Positions 19,499 to 28,387 of a DNA stretch of 64,000 nucleotides are shown here, in pieces (within the stretch, counting starts at the first letter, position 1; each line of letters begins with the position of its first letter). The DNA lies in contig NZ_CP046907.1 of assembly GCF_014083985.1 (NCBI RefSeq), positions 310,001-374,000 on the forward strand, written 5' to 3'. The notes under the pieces are model-generated. The model made no database searches, had not been told where the DNA came from, and saw only the letters and a program-made list of their open reading frames with translations. This DNA comes from Streptomyces sp. SCUT-3. GTDB taxonomy: Bacteria > Actinomycetota > Actinomycetes > Streptomycetales > Streptomycetaceae. The position numbers and the translations under genes are program-made.

Positions 19499-20311
19499 GT
19501 GTCCGAGACAAGAGGGCGGGGACGCCCCCGCAAGGACCCCGAGAAGCTGGCCCGCTGGACGCCGCCGGAGGGCTGGTCCCGGCTGGTGGCGTGGGTCTCC
19601 CCCGAGGAGAAGAAGGCCCTCAAGCACGTCGCGGTCGAGGCGGAGGTGTCGGTCGCCGATCTGGTGCGTTCCCTGGCGGGCGGGCTGGCGGCCGGGGTGA
19701 TCGACGTGGAAGAGCTCGTACGACAGGTCCGGAAGGGCAGGCAGGTCATGGAGAAGATCCCCACGCTGTTCGAACGGGACAGCCGCTTCCGGGTCGTCGA
19801 CCGGCCCCGCGCCGAATGCGCGTGGGTCTTCGAGGGCGAAGGTACCCCGACCGAGAAGCTCGACGGCACGAACGTCCGGATCACCGTCCGCTCCGGCCTG
19901 CTCGTACGGGTGGAGAAGCGCCGCAACCCCAGCAAGTCGCAGAAGCTGCAGGGCATCGTCGACGGCTGGTACGTCGACACGGACGAGCAGGCGGCCGAGG
20001 ACAAGTGGATCCTCGCCGCCGCCCGCAACACCGACGTCTCCGGGTGGCCGGACGGCGAGCACCCCTGCGAGGCGCTCGGCCCGCGGATCCAGGGCAACCC
20101 GCTGGCGCTGGACGACCACCTGTGCGTGCCGTTCAACCTCGAGGTCCCGGCCTACCGGGACGTGCCGCGCAGCTACACGGGGCTGAGGGACTTCCTCGCC
20201 GAACTCGAGAGCCGGTACGCCCCGGGGCACCTGGCCGAAGGGATCGTCTTCCACCATCCCGACGGGCGCCGCGCCAAGATCAAGCGCAAGGACTTCCCGC
20301 GGACCGCCTGA
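19499..20311 (+). CDS. RNA ligase-like protein with N-terminal DNA-binding region
   Basis: 270-aa protein. Residues ~84-270 are a covalent nucleotidyltransferase of the RNA ligase 1/DUF5565 type: motif I EKLDGTN with the adenylated Lys at 120, CEALGPRIQGNP, EGIVFHHPDG (motif IV) and AKIKRKDF (motif V). It should adenylate a Lys and join or repair RNA ends. Residues 1-82 are extra: an AT-hook-like GRGRPRKDP and a ribbon-helix-helix-like segment (LVAWVSPEEKKALKHVAVE, VSVADLVRSLAGGLAAG). Relatives usually begin at the MEKIPTLFERD equivalent, residue 84, so a second internal start is possible. GTG at 19499 is set by the promoter six bases upstream. Lone gene; substrate unknown. Confidence 0.82.
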   Translation: MSETRGRGRPRKDPEKLARWTPPEGWSRLVAWVSPEEKKALKHVAVEAEVSVADLVRSLAGGLAAGVIDVEELVRQVRKGRQVMEKIPTLFERDSRFRVVDRPRAECAWVFEGEGTPTEKLDGTNVRITVRSGLLVRVEKRRNPSKSQKLQGIVDGWYVDTDEQAAEDKWILAAARNTDVSGWPDGEHPCEALGPRIQGNPLALDDHLCVPFNLEVPAYRDVPRSYTGLRDFLAELESRYAPGHLAEGIVFHHPDGRRAKIKRKDFPRTA

Positions 20312-20481
20312 CGCCCACCGCGCCCCGCCGCCCACCCCCCGGCGGAGCGACCGGGCCCGGAGGTCGTGGCGCCGAACCGGTTTCGAAGAGCCCCGGGCGG
20401 TCATCCGGTGGGAAGCAGGAGAAACCGGGCGGTGGGCACCGGTGCCCACCGCCCCCCCGGCGAGCGCAAGGAGCACCGGCG

Positions 20482-20871
20482 ATGACCACCCAGCAGAGTT
20501 CGGCCCATGTCGGCGTCCACCTCGTCGGCTGCACGCAGCAGGACGCGGACGCCGTGTTCGACACCCTGGAGGCGGCCTTCCCCCTCCCCCTCGACCCGCA
20601 CACGCACGGCACTCCCGTCGCGCGCCCCGACCCCGAGCGCCCGACGGTGTGGTCGATGTCGTTCGACGTGCGGTTTCCCGGCAGGGCCGCGACTCCCCCC
20701 GAGCGGCTGGACTGCCCCGTCGTCGTCGACCTGTTCGGCAGCAAGCCGCCCGTCGACCGGGTGCGCGAGGCGCTGGCGCGGGTGTTCTCCGTGGAGGACC
20801 TGGGATCGGTCCCGGGCGACCAGGAGATGGAGGCCCGGTTGCGCCTGTCCCCGCTCGGCCGGGAGCAGTAG
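20482..20871 (+). CDS. conserved hypothetical protein, 129 aa
   Basis: Soluble protein starting MTTQQSSAHVGVHLVGC with AAGGAG nine bases before the ATG. It alternates strands and helices (DADAVFDTLEAAFPLPLD; TVWSMSFDVRFPG; PVVVDLFGSKPPVDRVREAL) and ends in SPLGREQ, suggesting an alpha/beta ferredoxin-like fold, but I do not recognise the family. No signal peptide or metal site. It lies 170 bases after the RNA ligase gene and before a very strong hairpin. Confidence 0.7.
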   Translation: MTTQQSSAHVGVHLVGCTQQDADAVFDTLEAAFPLPLDPHTHGTPVARPDPERPTVWSMSFDVRFPGRAATPPERLDCPVVVDLFGSKPPVDRVREALARVFSVEDLGSVPGDQEMEARLRLSPLGREQ

Positions 20872-20910
20872 GGGCGCACCCGGCCTTCCCGGAGCCTTGC
20901 CCGGGGCGGC

Positions 20911-20959
20911 GCAGGGGCGGAGGCCGGCACCGGTGACCGGTGCCGGCCTCCGCCCCTGC
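20911..20959. terminator. 24-bp perfect bidirectional terminator
   Basis: GCAGGGGCGGAGGCCGGCAC plus CGGT on the left is fully complementary to 20936-20959 on the right, with one base between the arms, so the hairpin tip opens to a GTGA loop. It lies between genes ending at 20871 (+) and 20969 (-). Confidence 0.85.
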
Positions 20960-20968
20960 CCGTCCCGG

Positions 20969-21211
20969 TCAGTCCGCGGCCGGGCCGGCGTCCCCGCTGT
21001 GGGAGAGCTCGACCAGGAAGCGGTGGCACTGGGCCGCCCGCCGGGAGTCCTCCTCCATCACGCTGCGGAAGAACTCCGCGATCTCCTGCTTGCCCGCGTT
21101 CTCCGCGTCGCGCACGTACTGGCCGTAGTCGTGCCCCGCCTTCAGCGCGTGGTACTGCACGGACACCAGGTCGTAGGCGACGTCGCTGAATCCGGTCTCA
21201 CCCGTGGCCAT
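20969..21211 (-). CDS. small helical protein, ferritin-like half
   Basis: 80-aa protein made almost entirely of two long helices: VAYDLVSVQYHALKAGHDY and an acidic/aromatic second one (ENAGKQEIAEFFRSVMEED), followed by RRAAQCHRFLVEL. His, Glu and Tyr spacing recalls half of a ferritin-like four-helix bundle, but a full di-iron set is not visible, so metal binding is speculative. The ATG has a GGGGTGAGAG ribosome site. It is divergent from the large GAF-SpoIIE gene at 21369 and convergent with 20482-20871. Confidence 0.75.
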   Translation of the reverse strand: MATGETGFSDVAYDLVSVQYHALKAGHDYGQYVRDAENAGKQEIAEFFRSVMEEDSRRAAQCHRFLVELSHSGDAGPAAD

Positions 21212-21368
21212 GGCTCTCACCCCTTTGCCGTACCGGTCTTCCCGGTCCCGTCCGGCTTCTGCCGCGCCCCGCCGACCGCAGGGCTCCCGGCGCTCTTGCC
21301 CAGTGGCCGACATTTCATGACGACAGGGGTGATTCACCCGTTCGTGCGCGGGAAGGAGTCCGGACGCG

Positions 21369-24308
21369 ATGAGGCACCAGAGGCAGACGGGCCCCCTGCG
21401 GGGCCGGCTCCCGGTAACGGCCAGGGCTCGCGAGCGGTTCTTCCGCCACGGCGAGTCCCCGGCCGGCGGCGAGGTGCGCGAGGAGATCCTCGCCTCGTGG
21501 CGGCGTTCCCGGCTGCTCGGGATCGACCAGGACGCCCCGGTCATCCCCACCGAGTCCGACCTCGACCCCGACACCCGTCTGATCCGGGCCTCAAGGCCCG
21601 CCCTGGAGTGGCTGTACGGGCATTTCCGCGGGGCCCCGGTCACCGTGGTGCTCGCCGACTCCCGGGCGAGGATCGTGTACCGGGTGGGCGCTCCGGGGGC
21701 GCTGGAGCTGATGGACGCCGCGGGGCTGGTGCTCGGCGCGAGCAGCGACGAGCAGTTCATGGGCACCAGCAGCGTCAGCATGGTGCTGAGCACCCAGGAG
21801 CCGTTCACCGTCGTCGGCGAGGAGCACTTCGTCCACGGCCTGCAGGTCCTGACCTGCATGGCCTCACCGGTCCGCAACCCGATCGGCGGAGGGCTGGAGG
21901 GAGCGGTCAACCTCTCCGTCCCGTCCCGTCTCGCCGACCACCGGATGGCGCTCGCCCTCCACGAGGCCACCGGGCGCATCGAACGCCGACTGCTGGAGCT
22001 GAGCACGCAGCGCGAACGCGCCCTGGTCGAGGATTTCCTGCGCTCACGGACGCGGAGCGGCCACACCGTGCTGGACCTGGGCACGGGCCGGCTGCTGCCC
22101 GGTGCGGCCGGGGAGCGCCCCGTCAGCGCGGCCGAGCACTCCCTGCTGCTGGAGAAGGCGGCCGAACTGCTCTCCGCCGGGCGGACCGCCCTGCTCGACG
22201 TGCCTCTGCCCGGCGGCCGGACGGCCGTGCTCCGCCGCCGCCCGCTGCGGCACGGCGAGGTCGAGGGCGCCACCGTCGAGGTCGGCTTCCGGGACCGGGG
22301 CGGCCCGCGCTCCGTGCCCCTGGCCTCCCCGCCCGGGGGCGGCCCGCAGGTGCCCCTGCTGACTCCGGCCGGCGTCCCGGCGGCAGCGGTGGGGGCAGGG
22401 CCGGAGGAGGAGGCCGCCGCGGGGACGGACGCGCGCACCGGTGCCCCGGCCGCGGAGAGCGGGGCGGACCGGGCGGACAGGGCGGAGAACGGGGCGGACA
22501 GGTGGCTGCTCATCGTCGGGGAGTCCCGCGCGGGCAGGCTCGCCCTGGAGGCACGCAGGCGGCTGTCCCTGCTCAACGAGGCCGGGCTGCGCATCGGCAC
22601 CACCCTGGACGTGCGGCGCACCGCGGAGGAACTGACCGAGGTCGCCGTCCCGCGGTTCGCGGACGTCGCCGTGGTCGACCTGATGCAGGGGGTGGAGCAG
22701 GGGGAGGAGCCCCCGCCCGGGGGGACCGCCGTCCGGGGGGCGGTGCGGCGCAGCGCGGCCGGCGCCGAGGGGGCCCCGGAGGCCGCGGCGGCCTGCGGCG
22801 TCGGGCAGGTCTTCCGCCTCCCCTCCGGCAGCCCGCAGGCCCGGTGCCTGGCCGCCGGGCAGCCCGTCCCGGACTCCGCGCTGCACATCCCCGGCACGAC
22901 CCCGAACCCGCTCGGGCGGCCCGTCGCGCTCCTCGGCGAGGGCCTCCACTCCTGTCTGGCCGTGCCGCTGCGGGCACGCGGCACGGTGCTGGGCGTGGCG
23001 GTCTTCTACCGGCGGGGCAAGGACCGGCCGTTCGAGGAGGACGACCTCGCCCTGGGCGGCGAGCTGGGCGCCCGCGCGGCGGTGGCGGTCGACAGTGCCC
23101 GCCGGTTCACCCACGAGCGGGAGACCGCCCTCGCCCTCCAGCGCAGCCTGCTGCCGACCTGCCTGCCCCGGCTGAGCGGGGTGGAGGTGGCGAGCCGCTA
23201 CCTGCCGGCCCGCGGGGCCTGCGGCGTCGGCGGCGACTGGTTCGACGTGATCCCGCTGCCGGGGACGCGGGTCGCCCTGGTGGTCGGGGACGTGGCGGGC
23301 CACGGCGTGCACGCGACCGCCACCATGGGGCGGCTGCGCACCGCCGTGCACACCCTGGCCGACCTCGACCTGCCTCCCGAGGAGGTACTGGCCCACCTGG
23401 ACAGCCTGGTCAGCCGCCGGCCCGCCGGCGACGACGGGGAGGACGCGGCCGTCGGGGCCACCTGCCTGTACCTCGTCCACGACCCGGTGTCGCGGCGCTG
23501 CACCGCGGCCCGCGCCGGGCACCCGCCGCCCGCCGTGATCCCTCCCGGCGGCGGGCGCCCGTACCTGCTGGACGTGCCCGCCGGGCCGCCGCTGGGCCTG
23601 GGCGGGCTGATGCCCTACGAGGCGTTCGAGGCCGAACTCCCCGGCGGCAGCCTGCTGGCCCTGTACACCAACGGCCTCACCCGGGCCAGGGACCGGTACG
23701 CGGTGGACCGGGAGGAGCGGCTGCTGGACGCCCTCGGGCGGCCCGCCCCCTCCCTGGACGCCCTGTGCGACAGCACGATCGGCGAGCTGCTGCCCGAGGA
23801 GGCGCGCGAGGAGCAGCGCGACGACATCGCGCTGCTCGTGGCCCGCCCCCGCGCCCTGGCCGACGAGAAGGTGGCGGCGTGGGAACTCCCCTCGGACCCG
23901 GCCGTGGTCCGCACGTCCCGCGCCCTGGTCGCCCGGCAGCTGCGGGACTGGGACCTGCCGTACCTGGAGGACAGCACCGAGCTCGTGGTCAGCGAGCTGG
24001 TCACCAACGCCGTGCGCTACGGCGGGGACGGGCCGGTCCGGCTGCGCCTGCTGCGCGACACGACGCTGATCTGCGAGGTCTCCGACACCAGCAGCAGCTC
24101 GCCGCGGATACGCCGCGCGGGCACCACCGAGGAGGGCGGCAGGGGCCTGTTCCTGGTGGCCCGGTTCTCCCAGGACTGGGGCGCCCGCTACACGCCCGGG
24201 GGCAAGACCGTGTGGGCCGAGCAGTCCCTGTCCGCCTCCCGGGGGCCCGGCACCCTCGACGAGGACTCCCTGCTGGACCTGTTCGACACCGACGCCCCGG
24301 CCGCCTGA
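21369..24308 (+). CDS. GAF-GAF-SpoIIE phosphatase-HATPase multidomain regulator
   Basis: 979-aa cytoplasmic sensor of the partner-switching type. Order: N-terminal GAF of the AcoR sort (LASWRRSRLLGI; ~60-220), variable linker, second GAF (LLNEAGLRIGTTLDVRRTAEEL; ~397-580), SpoIIE-type PP2C with metal-site motifs GVGGDWFDVI (~618), GDVAGHGV, GHPPPAV and RDDIALLVAR (~816), and an RsbW-like HATPase with N-box LVVSELVTNAVRYG (~871) and GRGLFLVARFS. It thus joins a phosphatase for an anti-anti-sigma factor with an anti-sigma-type kinase in one chain. GGAAGGAG is ten bases before the ATG. No cognate sigma or antagonist gene is adjacent, so targets lie elsewhere. Confidence 0.92.
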   Translation: MRHQRQTGPLRGRLPVTARARERFFRHGESPAGGEVREEILASWRRSRLLGIDQDAPVIPTESDLDPDTRLIRASRPALEWLYGHFRGAPVTVVLADSRARIVYRVGAPGALELMDAAGLVLGASSDEQFMGTSSVSMVLSTQEPFTVVGEEHFVHGLQVLTCMASPVRNPIGGGLEGAVNLSVPSRLADHRMALALHEATGRIERRLLELSTQRERALVEDFLRSRTRSGHTVLDLGTGRLLPGAAGERPVSAAEHSLLLEKAAELLSAGRTALLDVPLPGGRTAVLRRRPLRHGEVEGATVEVGFRDRGGPRSVPLASPPGGGPQVPLLTPAGVPAAAVGAGPEEEAAAGTDARTGAPAAESGADRADRAENGADRWLLIVGESRAGRLALEARRRLSLLNEAGLRIGTTLDVRRTAEELTEVAVPRFADVAVVDLMQGVEQGEEPPPGGTAVRGAVRRSAAGAEGAPEAAAACGVGQVFRLPSGSPQARCLAAGQPVPDSALHIPGTTPNPLGRPVALLGEGLHSCLAVPLRARGTVLGVAVFYRRGKDRPFEEDDLALGGELGARAAVAVDSARRFTHERETALALQRSLLPTCLPRLSGVEVASRYLPARGACGVGGDWFDVIPLPGTRVALVVGDVAGHGVHATATMGRLRTAVHTLADLDLPPEEVLAHLDSLVSRRPAGDDGEDAAVGATCLYLVHDPVSRRCTAARAGHPPPAVIPPGGGRPYLLDVPAGPPLGLGGLMPYEAFEAELPGGSLLALYTNGLTRARDRYAVDREERLLDALGRPAPSLDALCDSTIGELLPEEAREEQRDDIALLVARPRALADEKVAAWELPSDPAVVRTSRALVARQLRDWDLPYLEDSTELVVSELVTNAVRYGGDGPVRLRLLRDTTLICEVSDTSSSSPRIRRAGTTEEGGRGLFLVARFSQDWGARYTPGGKTVWAEQSLSASRGPGTLDEDSLLDLFDTDAPAA

Positions 24309-24373
24309 CACCGGGGGCCCGACGCCGGGCCGCCCGGCACCGGGGACCCGGACGGCCCGGACGGCCCGGACGG

Positions 24374-26467
24374 CTACGGCGCCGGGGCGCCGACTCCCCC
24401 GCCGGCCCCGGGCTGGGGGCCGTCGCCCGCAACCGGGACCGGAGTCTCCGGGGAGGCCGCGGGAGACGGGACCGCCGGGGTCTCGGCGCCCCTGTCCGCG
24501 GCCCCGGTTCCCGGTCCGGCGTGCGTTCCCGGTTCGGCGTACTGGTCCGCCTGCATGCGGAACAGCTCCCGGTACAGGCCGCCCGGGAGCGCCATCAGCT
24601 CCCGGTGGGTGCCCTGTTCGACCAGGCGGCCCCGGCGCAGGACGCAGATGGTGTCCGCGTGCTGGACGGAGGCGAGCCGGTGGGTGACCAGGACCACGGT
24701 CCTCCCGGTGCCGGCCAGCCCCCGGATCCGGTCGAAGGTCTCGATCTCCGCGCGGGGGTCCAGTGCGCTGGTGGGCTCGTCGCAGATCAGGACGGGGGCG
24801 GAGCGGTAGTGGGCGCGGGCGATGCCGAACCGCTGCCACTGCCCGCCGGAGAGTTCGTGGCCGCCGCGGAACTGCCGGGCCAGGAGGGTGCGCCAGCCCT
24901 TGGGGAGGGTGGGCAGGACCTCGTCCACGCCGGAGTAGGCGGCGGACTCCTCCAGGCGTTCGCGGTCGCCGGGGCGGGAGGGCAGGCCGATGACGACGTT
25001 GGACTCGGCGGTGAAGGGCCAGCGCTGGAAGTCCTGGGTGACCAGGGCGACGCGGGAGAACAGGTCGTCGCGGTCGGCCTCGGCCGCGTCCACCCCGTCC
25101 CACAGGACGCGGCCGGAGTCGGGGCGGTAGAGCCCGGCGAGGAGCTTGGCCAGGGTGGACTTGCCGGAGCCGTTCTCCCCGACCAGCGCGACCACCTTCC
25201 CCGTCTCGACGGTCAGGTCGACCTCCCGCAGCGCGGGGCGGTCGCTGCCGGGATAGGTGAAGGTGACGTTCTCGAAGCGGACGTGCCGGGGACGCTCGGG
25301 CAGGGGGTGCCCGCCCTCGGGGATCGTCCGCCGGCCGGCCTCGGCGATCAGCCGGTCCAGGTCGCCCACGAACAGGCTCTCCTCGTACAGGCGGTTGACG
25401 TGCTGGACCAGCGCGGCCAGGCTCGACGAGCCGGTCCTGATCGCCAGTACGGCGGTGCCGGCCACGGAGATCTCCATGGCCCCGGCCAGCAGGAGCGCGG
25501 CCAGGGCGCCGTAGGTGGCCAGGGACGCCGCGCCGGCCATCGCGGCCGCGGCCAGCTCGGTGGCCGCCCGGTGCCGGGCCAGGCGGGTCTGCTCGGTCTC
25601 CGCGGTCTCCGACATCGTGCGGTAGTGGCCGAGCAGGAACCGCCCCACCGCGTGCACCCGCACCTCCTGGGCCGCGGTCCGCTCGGTCAGCAGGTGCCCC
25701 AGGAGGCGGGCGGCGCGGGTGTGCTCCATCCACGTGTGGGTGCTGACGTACCGCTGCCGGGCCACCCGCAGCGCGCCCCAGGTGCGCGGCAGGGCGATCA
25801 GGACCAGCAGGGGCAGCAGCACCGGGTGCAGCACGCCCAGCACTCCGGCGGCGGCGACGAAGGCGATCAGGCCGTTGAGGGTGGAGACGCAGTGGCCCAC
25901 CATGTACCGGCAGGACGCGGCCCCGAACTGGGCGCCGTCCAGGAGGCGGTGGAACTCGGCGTCCTCCACGGCGCCCAGTTCCACCCGGGTGGCGCACTCG
26001 AGGTACTGCTCGGTGGCCAGCCGTTCCACCTTCGGCTCGACCCGGCCCGTGCCGGCCACCGACGCGCAGGCCAGCAGCGTGGTGGCCACCGACGCGGCGG
26101 TGGCCAGGACCAGTGCGGGCAGTGCGGTGTGCAGCCGTTCGGCGATCGGGCCCGCGGCGAACAGCGCCCGCAGCACCTCGTTGGCGGCCAGCAGTCCGAC
26201 GGCCTGCGTGACCCCGCGGCCCAGCTCGGCCGCGCCGACGAGCAGCAGGGCGTTGCGGTCGGCCCGCCAGGCCAGGCGCACCGCGCCGCGCACCATCGCG
26301 GGCAGCCGGCGGGCCACCGTCACCAGGCCCAGTCGGAGGAAGGCCTGTTCGTGCCGGGCCCACCGGGTGTCGTAGCGCAGCGGGCCGCCGAACAGCGCCT
26401 CCTCGCTCGTGCTGGTCGTGCGCTCCGTCGCCGGGCGCCGTTCCCGTCGTCTTCCCGTCCGTCCCAC
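24374..26467 (-). CDS. ABC transporter half-unit, fused permease and ATPase
   Basis: 697-aa type I exporter subunit that works as a dimer in the membrane. The N-terminal ~90 residues are soluble; six helices span ~95-370. The ATPase has Walker A GENGSGKST (~427), Q-loop VTQDFQRWPF, signature HELSGGQWQRFGIARA (~537), Walker B VLICDEPTSALD and the switch His in VTHRLASV. A Pro/Ala/Gly-rich tail of ~70 residues follows. GTG at 26467 is chosen because AAGGGGG precedes it; a longer reading would be a shadow. No partner half-transporter is present, so a homodimer is likely; substrate unknown. The hydrolase gene lies 64 bases upstream in the same direction. Confidence 0.9.
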   Translation of the reverse strand: MGRTGRRRERRPATERTTSTSEEALFGGPLRYDTRWARHEQAFLRLGLVTVARRLPAMVRGAVRLAWRADRNALLLVGAAELGRGVTQAVGLLAANEVLRALFAAGPIAERLHTALPALVLATAASVATTLLACASVAGTGRVEPKVERLATEQYLECATRVELGAVEDAEFHRLLDGAQFGAASCRYMVGHCVSTLNGLIAFVAAAGVLGVLHPVLLPLLVLIALPRTWGALRVARQRYVSTHTWMEHTRAARLLGHLLTERTAAQEVRVHAVGRFLLGHYRTMSETAETEQTRLARHRAATELAAAAMAGAASLATYGALAALLLAGAMEISVAGTAVLAIRTGSSSLAALVQHVNRLYEESLFVGDLDRLIAEAGRRTIPEGGHPLPERPRHVRFENVTFTYPGSDRPALREVDLTVETGKVVALVGENGSGKSTLAKLLAGLYRPDSGRVLWDGVDAAEADRDDLFSRVALVTQDFQRWPFTAESNVVIGLPSRPGDRERLEESAAYSGVDEVLPTLPKGWRTLLARQFRGGHELSGGQWQRFGIARAHYRSAPVLICDEPTSALDPRAEIETFDRIRGLAGTGRTVVLVTHRLASVQHADTICVLRRGRLVEQGTHRELMALPGGLYRELFRMQADQYAEPGTHAGPGTGAADRGAETPAVPSPAASPETPVPVAGDGPQPGAGGGVGAPAP

Positions 26468-26531
26468 GGTCGTTCCCCCTTGTGGTGTCGAGCGGCAGCG
26501 TCGACGGGACAACGAGCCGCCCGCCGGATCG

Positions 26532-27542
26532 TCACCCTCCCGGGGGACGGCGCGGAGCGGGGGCCGGGGGTTTCGCGGCCGCGGTCCCCGCGGGGGCGGG
26601 GCCGTCCCCGGCCGGGCCCGCGGCAAGGAGCCGGGCCGCGTTGTCGTGGCAGACCGCCCGCAGCCAGTCGTCGCCGAGGCCGAGGCGGGCGAGGGAGTCC
26701 AGGGCGTGGGCGTAGGGGTAGGGGATGTTGGGGAAGTCGGTGCCGAGCAGGATGCGGTCCCCAAGGTCCGCCAGGCGGTGCAGGGCGTCCCGGGGGAAGG
26801 GGGCGGCCGCCTCGGTGAAGTCGGTGAAGGCCATCGTGGTGTCCAGGTGGACGCCGGGGTGGCGGTCGGCCAGGTCGAGGAAGTCGGTGTACTCGGGCAT
26901 CCCCATGTGGGCGACGACCAGGCGCAGCCGGGGGTGGCGGGCCGTCAGCCGGCGCACGGGGCCTGGCCCGGTGTGCCGCCCCGGCACGGGGCCGGAGCCG
27001 CAGTGGGTGACGACCGGCACGCCGGCCTCGGCCAGCAGGCCCCAGACGGGGTCGAGGAGCGCGTCGTTGGGGTCGTAGCCGCCGACCTGGAGGTGGGCCT
27101 TGAAGACGCGCGCCCCGTCGTCGAGGGCCGTCCGCACGTACCCGGCGGCGCCCTCCTCGGGGAAGAAGGTGGCGGTGTGCAGGCAGTCGGGCGTGCGGGC
27201 GGCGAAGTCCGCGGCCCAGGAGTTCAGCCAGGCTGCCATGGCCGGCTTGTGGGGGTAGAGCATGGAGGTGAAGACCCGGACGCCGAAGCCGCGCAGGATC
27301 TCGACCCGCTCCTCCTCCGCGGCCCGGTAGGTGATGGGCCAGGTGCGCCCGACGAGGGGGCCCGCGGCGTCGAAGTAGTCCCAGACCTTGGCCAGGACCC
27401 GTTCCGGCATGAAGTGGGTGTGCACGTCGATCAGGCCGGGCAGTCCCAGCCGCCGCCAGAACGCCCGCACCTCCTCCGTGCCGCCGTCCGCCGCCGTGCC
27501 GCAGCCCGCCACCGTGCCGCCCGCCCCGTCCGCCGCTGTCAT
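26532..27542 (-). CDS. amidohydrolase (metal-dependent, Amidohydro_2 family)
   Basis: 336-aa TIM-barrel hydrolase. Metal-binding elements are visible in order: GLIDVHTHFMPE (~40), VVTHCGSG, LRLVVAHMGMPEYTDFLDLA, VHLDTTMAF and ILLGTDFPNIPY. This is the pattern of Amidohydro_2 enzymes, which hydrolyse or decarboxylate small ring acids and amides; the substrate cannot be read. The chosen ATG has GGAGG eight bases upstream; an upstream extension to 27605 would add 21 residues without support. A ~25-residue Pro/Ala-rich tail ends the protein. It may be transcribed with the ABC gene that follows 64 bases later. Confidence 0.88.
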   Translation of the reverse strand: MTAADGAGGTVAGCGTAADGGTEEVRAFWRRLGLPGLIDVHTHFMPERVLAKVWDYFDAAGPLVGRTWPITYRAAEEERVEILRGFGVRVFTSMLYPHKPAMAAWLNSWAADFAARTPDCLHTATFFPEEGAAGYVRTALDDGARVFKAHLQVGGYDPNDALLDPVWGLLAEAGVPVVTHCGSGPVPGRHTGPGPVRRLTARHPRLRLVVAHMGMPEYTDFLDLADRHPGVHLDTTMAFTDFTEAAAPFPRDALHRLADLGDRILLGTDFPNIPYPYAHALDSLARLGLGDDWLRAVCHDNAARLLAAGPAGDGPAPAGTAAAKPPAPAPRRPPGG

Positions 27543-27670
27543 CGCGTCCACCTCCGTGACGGCGATCCTCTCAGAGGGCGTCCGGCAGGGGGATCCCGGC
27601 CGCACCGTCTGGGCAGGGACGGGCGGGACGCTCTAGAGTTCGCCGGTGCCGGACGGCGGAGGGGGACGAC

Positions 27671-28387
27671 GTGGGCGACGTGCCGTTGATCGAGTTGAGG
27701 ATTCCGCGGGGAGCACTGCCCCGGCGGATGCTGATGGCGTTCCTCGGGATCTGCGGGGGGTGCGGGGCTCTCGCACTGCTGCTGAAGGCGTCGGGCCTGC
27801 CCGGCGGTAGAACCGCGGGCGCGCTCGCCCTGGCCTTCCTGCTCGCCTCCGTGGGGGCCGCGGCCGCGATGCGGGGCGACGACCCCGCGTTCACCGCGGA
27901 CGGCGTCCGCCTGAAGGCCTTCGCCTGGGACCGGGGTCAGGTCCTCGTGCCGTGGTCGGAGATCGACCGCGTGTGGATCGGCCGGTTCAGGGGCTACGAC
28001 TACCTGTACGTGCTGCCGCGGGACCCGGAGCGCCACGTGCGCGCGGGCGGCCTCCTCCGCGCCCGCATCATGGCCCGCGTCGCGGCCGACCGGGGCAGCG
28101 CCCTGCAGATCCACCTCCCGGCGGACGGCCTTCCTCCGGACCGTGTCCGTACCGCGGTCGAGGAGTTCAGCGGGGGGACCGTGCGCCTCGGCCCGGCCCC
28201 TCGCACCGCCCGGGCGGGGTCTCCGAACCAGCCCGGGCGGCGGACCACGGTGTCGTGGTCCGCCGCCGTGGACCGTTCGACGCCGCGGCGGGTTCTCCGC
28301 AGCGGTCGTGCCGGGGTCAGCGGCTGCCGTGGAGCGCGAGGAAGGGGGCGATCCGCGGGCGGCCGATTCCGTGACGGATCTGCGTGA
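27671..28387 (+). CDS. two-helix membrane protein with PH-like domain; 3' end doubtful
   Basis: 238 aa as read. Residues ~20-70 contain two hydrophobic helices (MLMAFLGICGGCGALALLL and AGALALAFLLASVGAAAAM); ~75-175 form a beta-rich domain with AFTADGVRLKAFAWDRG, VPWSEIDRVWIGRF and YLYVLPRD, typical of bacterial PH-like domains that follow two membrane helices. Family role unknown. Start is a GTG after GGAGGGGGACGAC. After about residue 182 the protein turns into Arg/Ser-rich text that reads through a perfect terminator hairpin (28236-28267) and overlaps the convergent ribosome-inactivating gene by 71 bases. The true end is probably before 28236, and one lost base would explain the read-through. 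Confidence 0.65.
   Translation: MGDVPLIELRIPRGALPRRMLMAFLGICGGCGALALLLKASGLPGGRTAGALALAFLLASVGAAAAMRGDDPAFTADGVRLKAFAWDRGQVLVPWSEIDRVWIGRFRGYDYLYVLPRDPERHVRAGGLLRARIMARVAADRGSALQIHLPADGLPPDRVRTAVEEFSGGTVRLGPAPRTARAGSPNQPGRRTTVSWSAAVDRSTPRRVLRSGRAGVSGCRGARGRGRSAGGRFRDGSA
28236..28267. terminator. 14-bp stem-loop inside the ORF end
   Basis: GGCGGCGGACCACG pairs perfectly with CGTGGTCCGCCGCC around a four-base loop. It has the form of the other bidirectional terminators here, yet lies within the 27671 reading frame and about 50 bases before the 3' end of the convergent gene. Confidence 0.7.

Noticed and set aside
20507..26818. 2103-codon open frame on the plus strand
   Set aside because: Runs across several genes on both strands. 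Composition is Arg/Gly/Ala/Pro shadow text; the GAF-SpoIIE and ABC genes explain the region.
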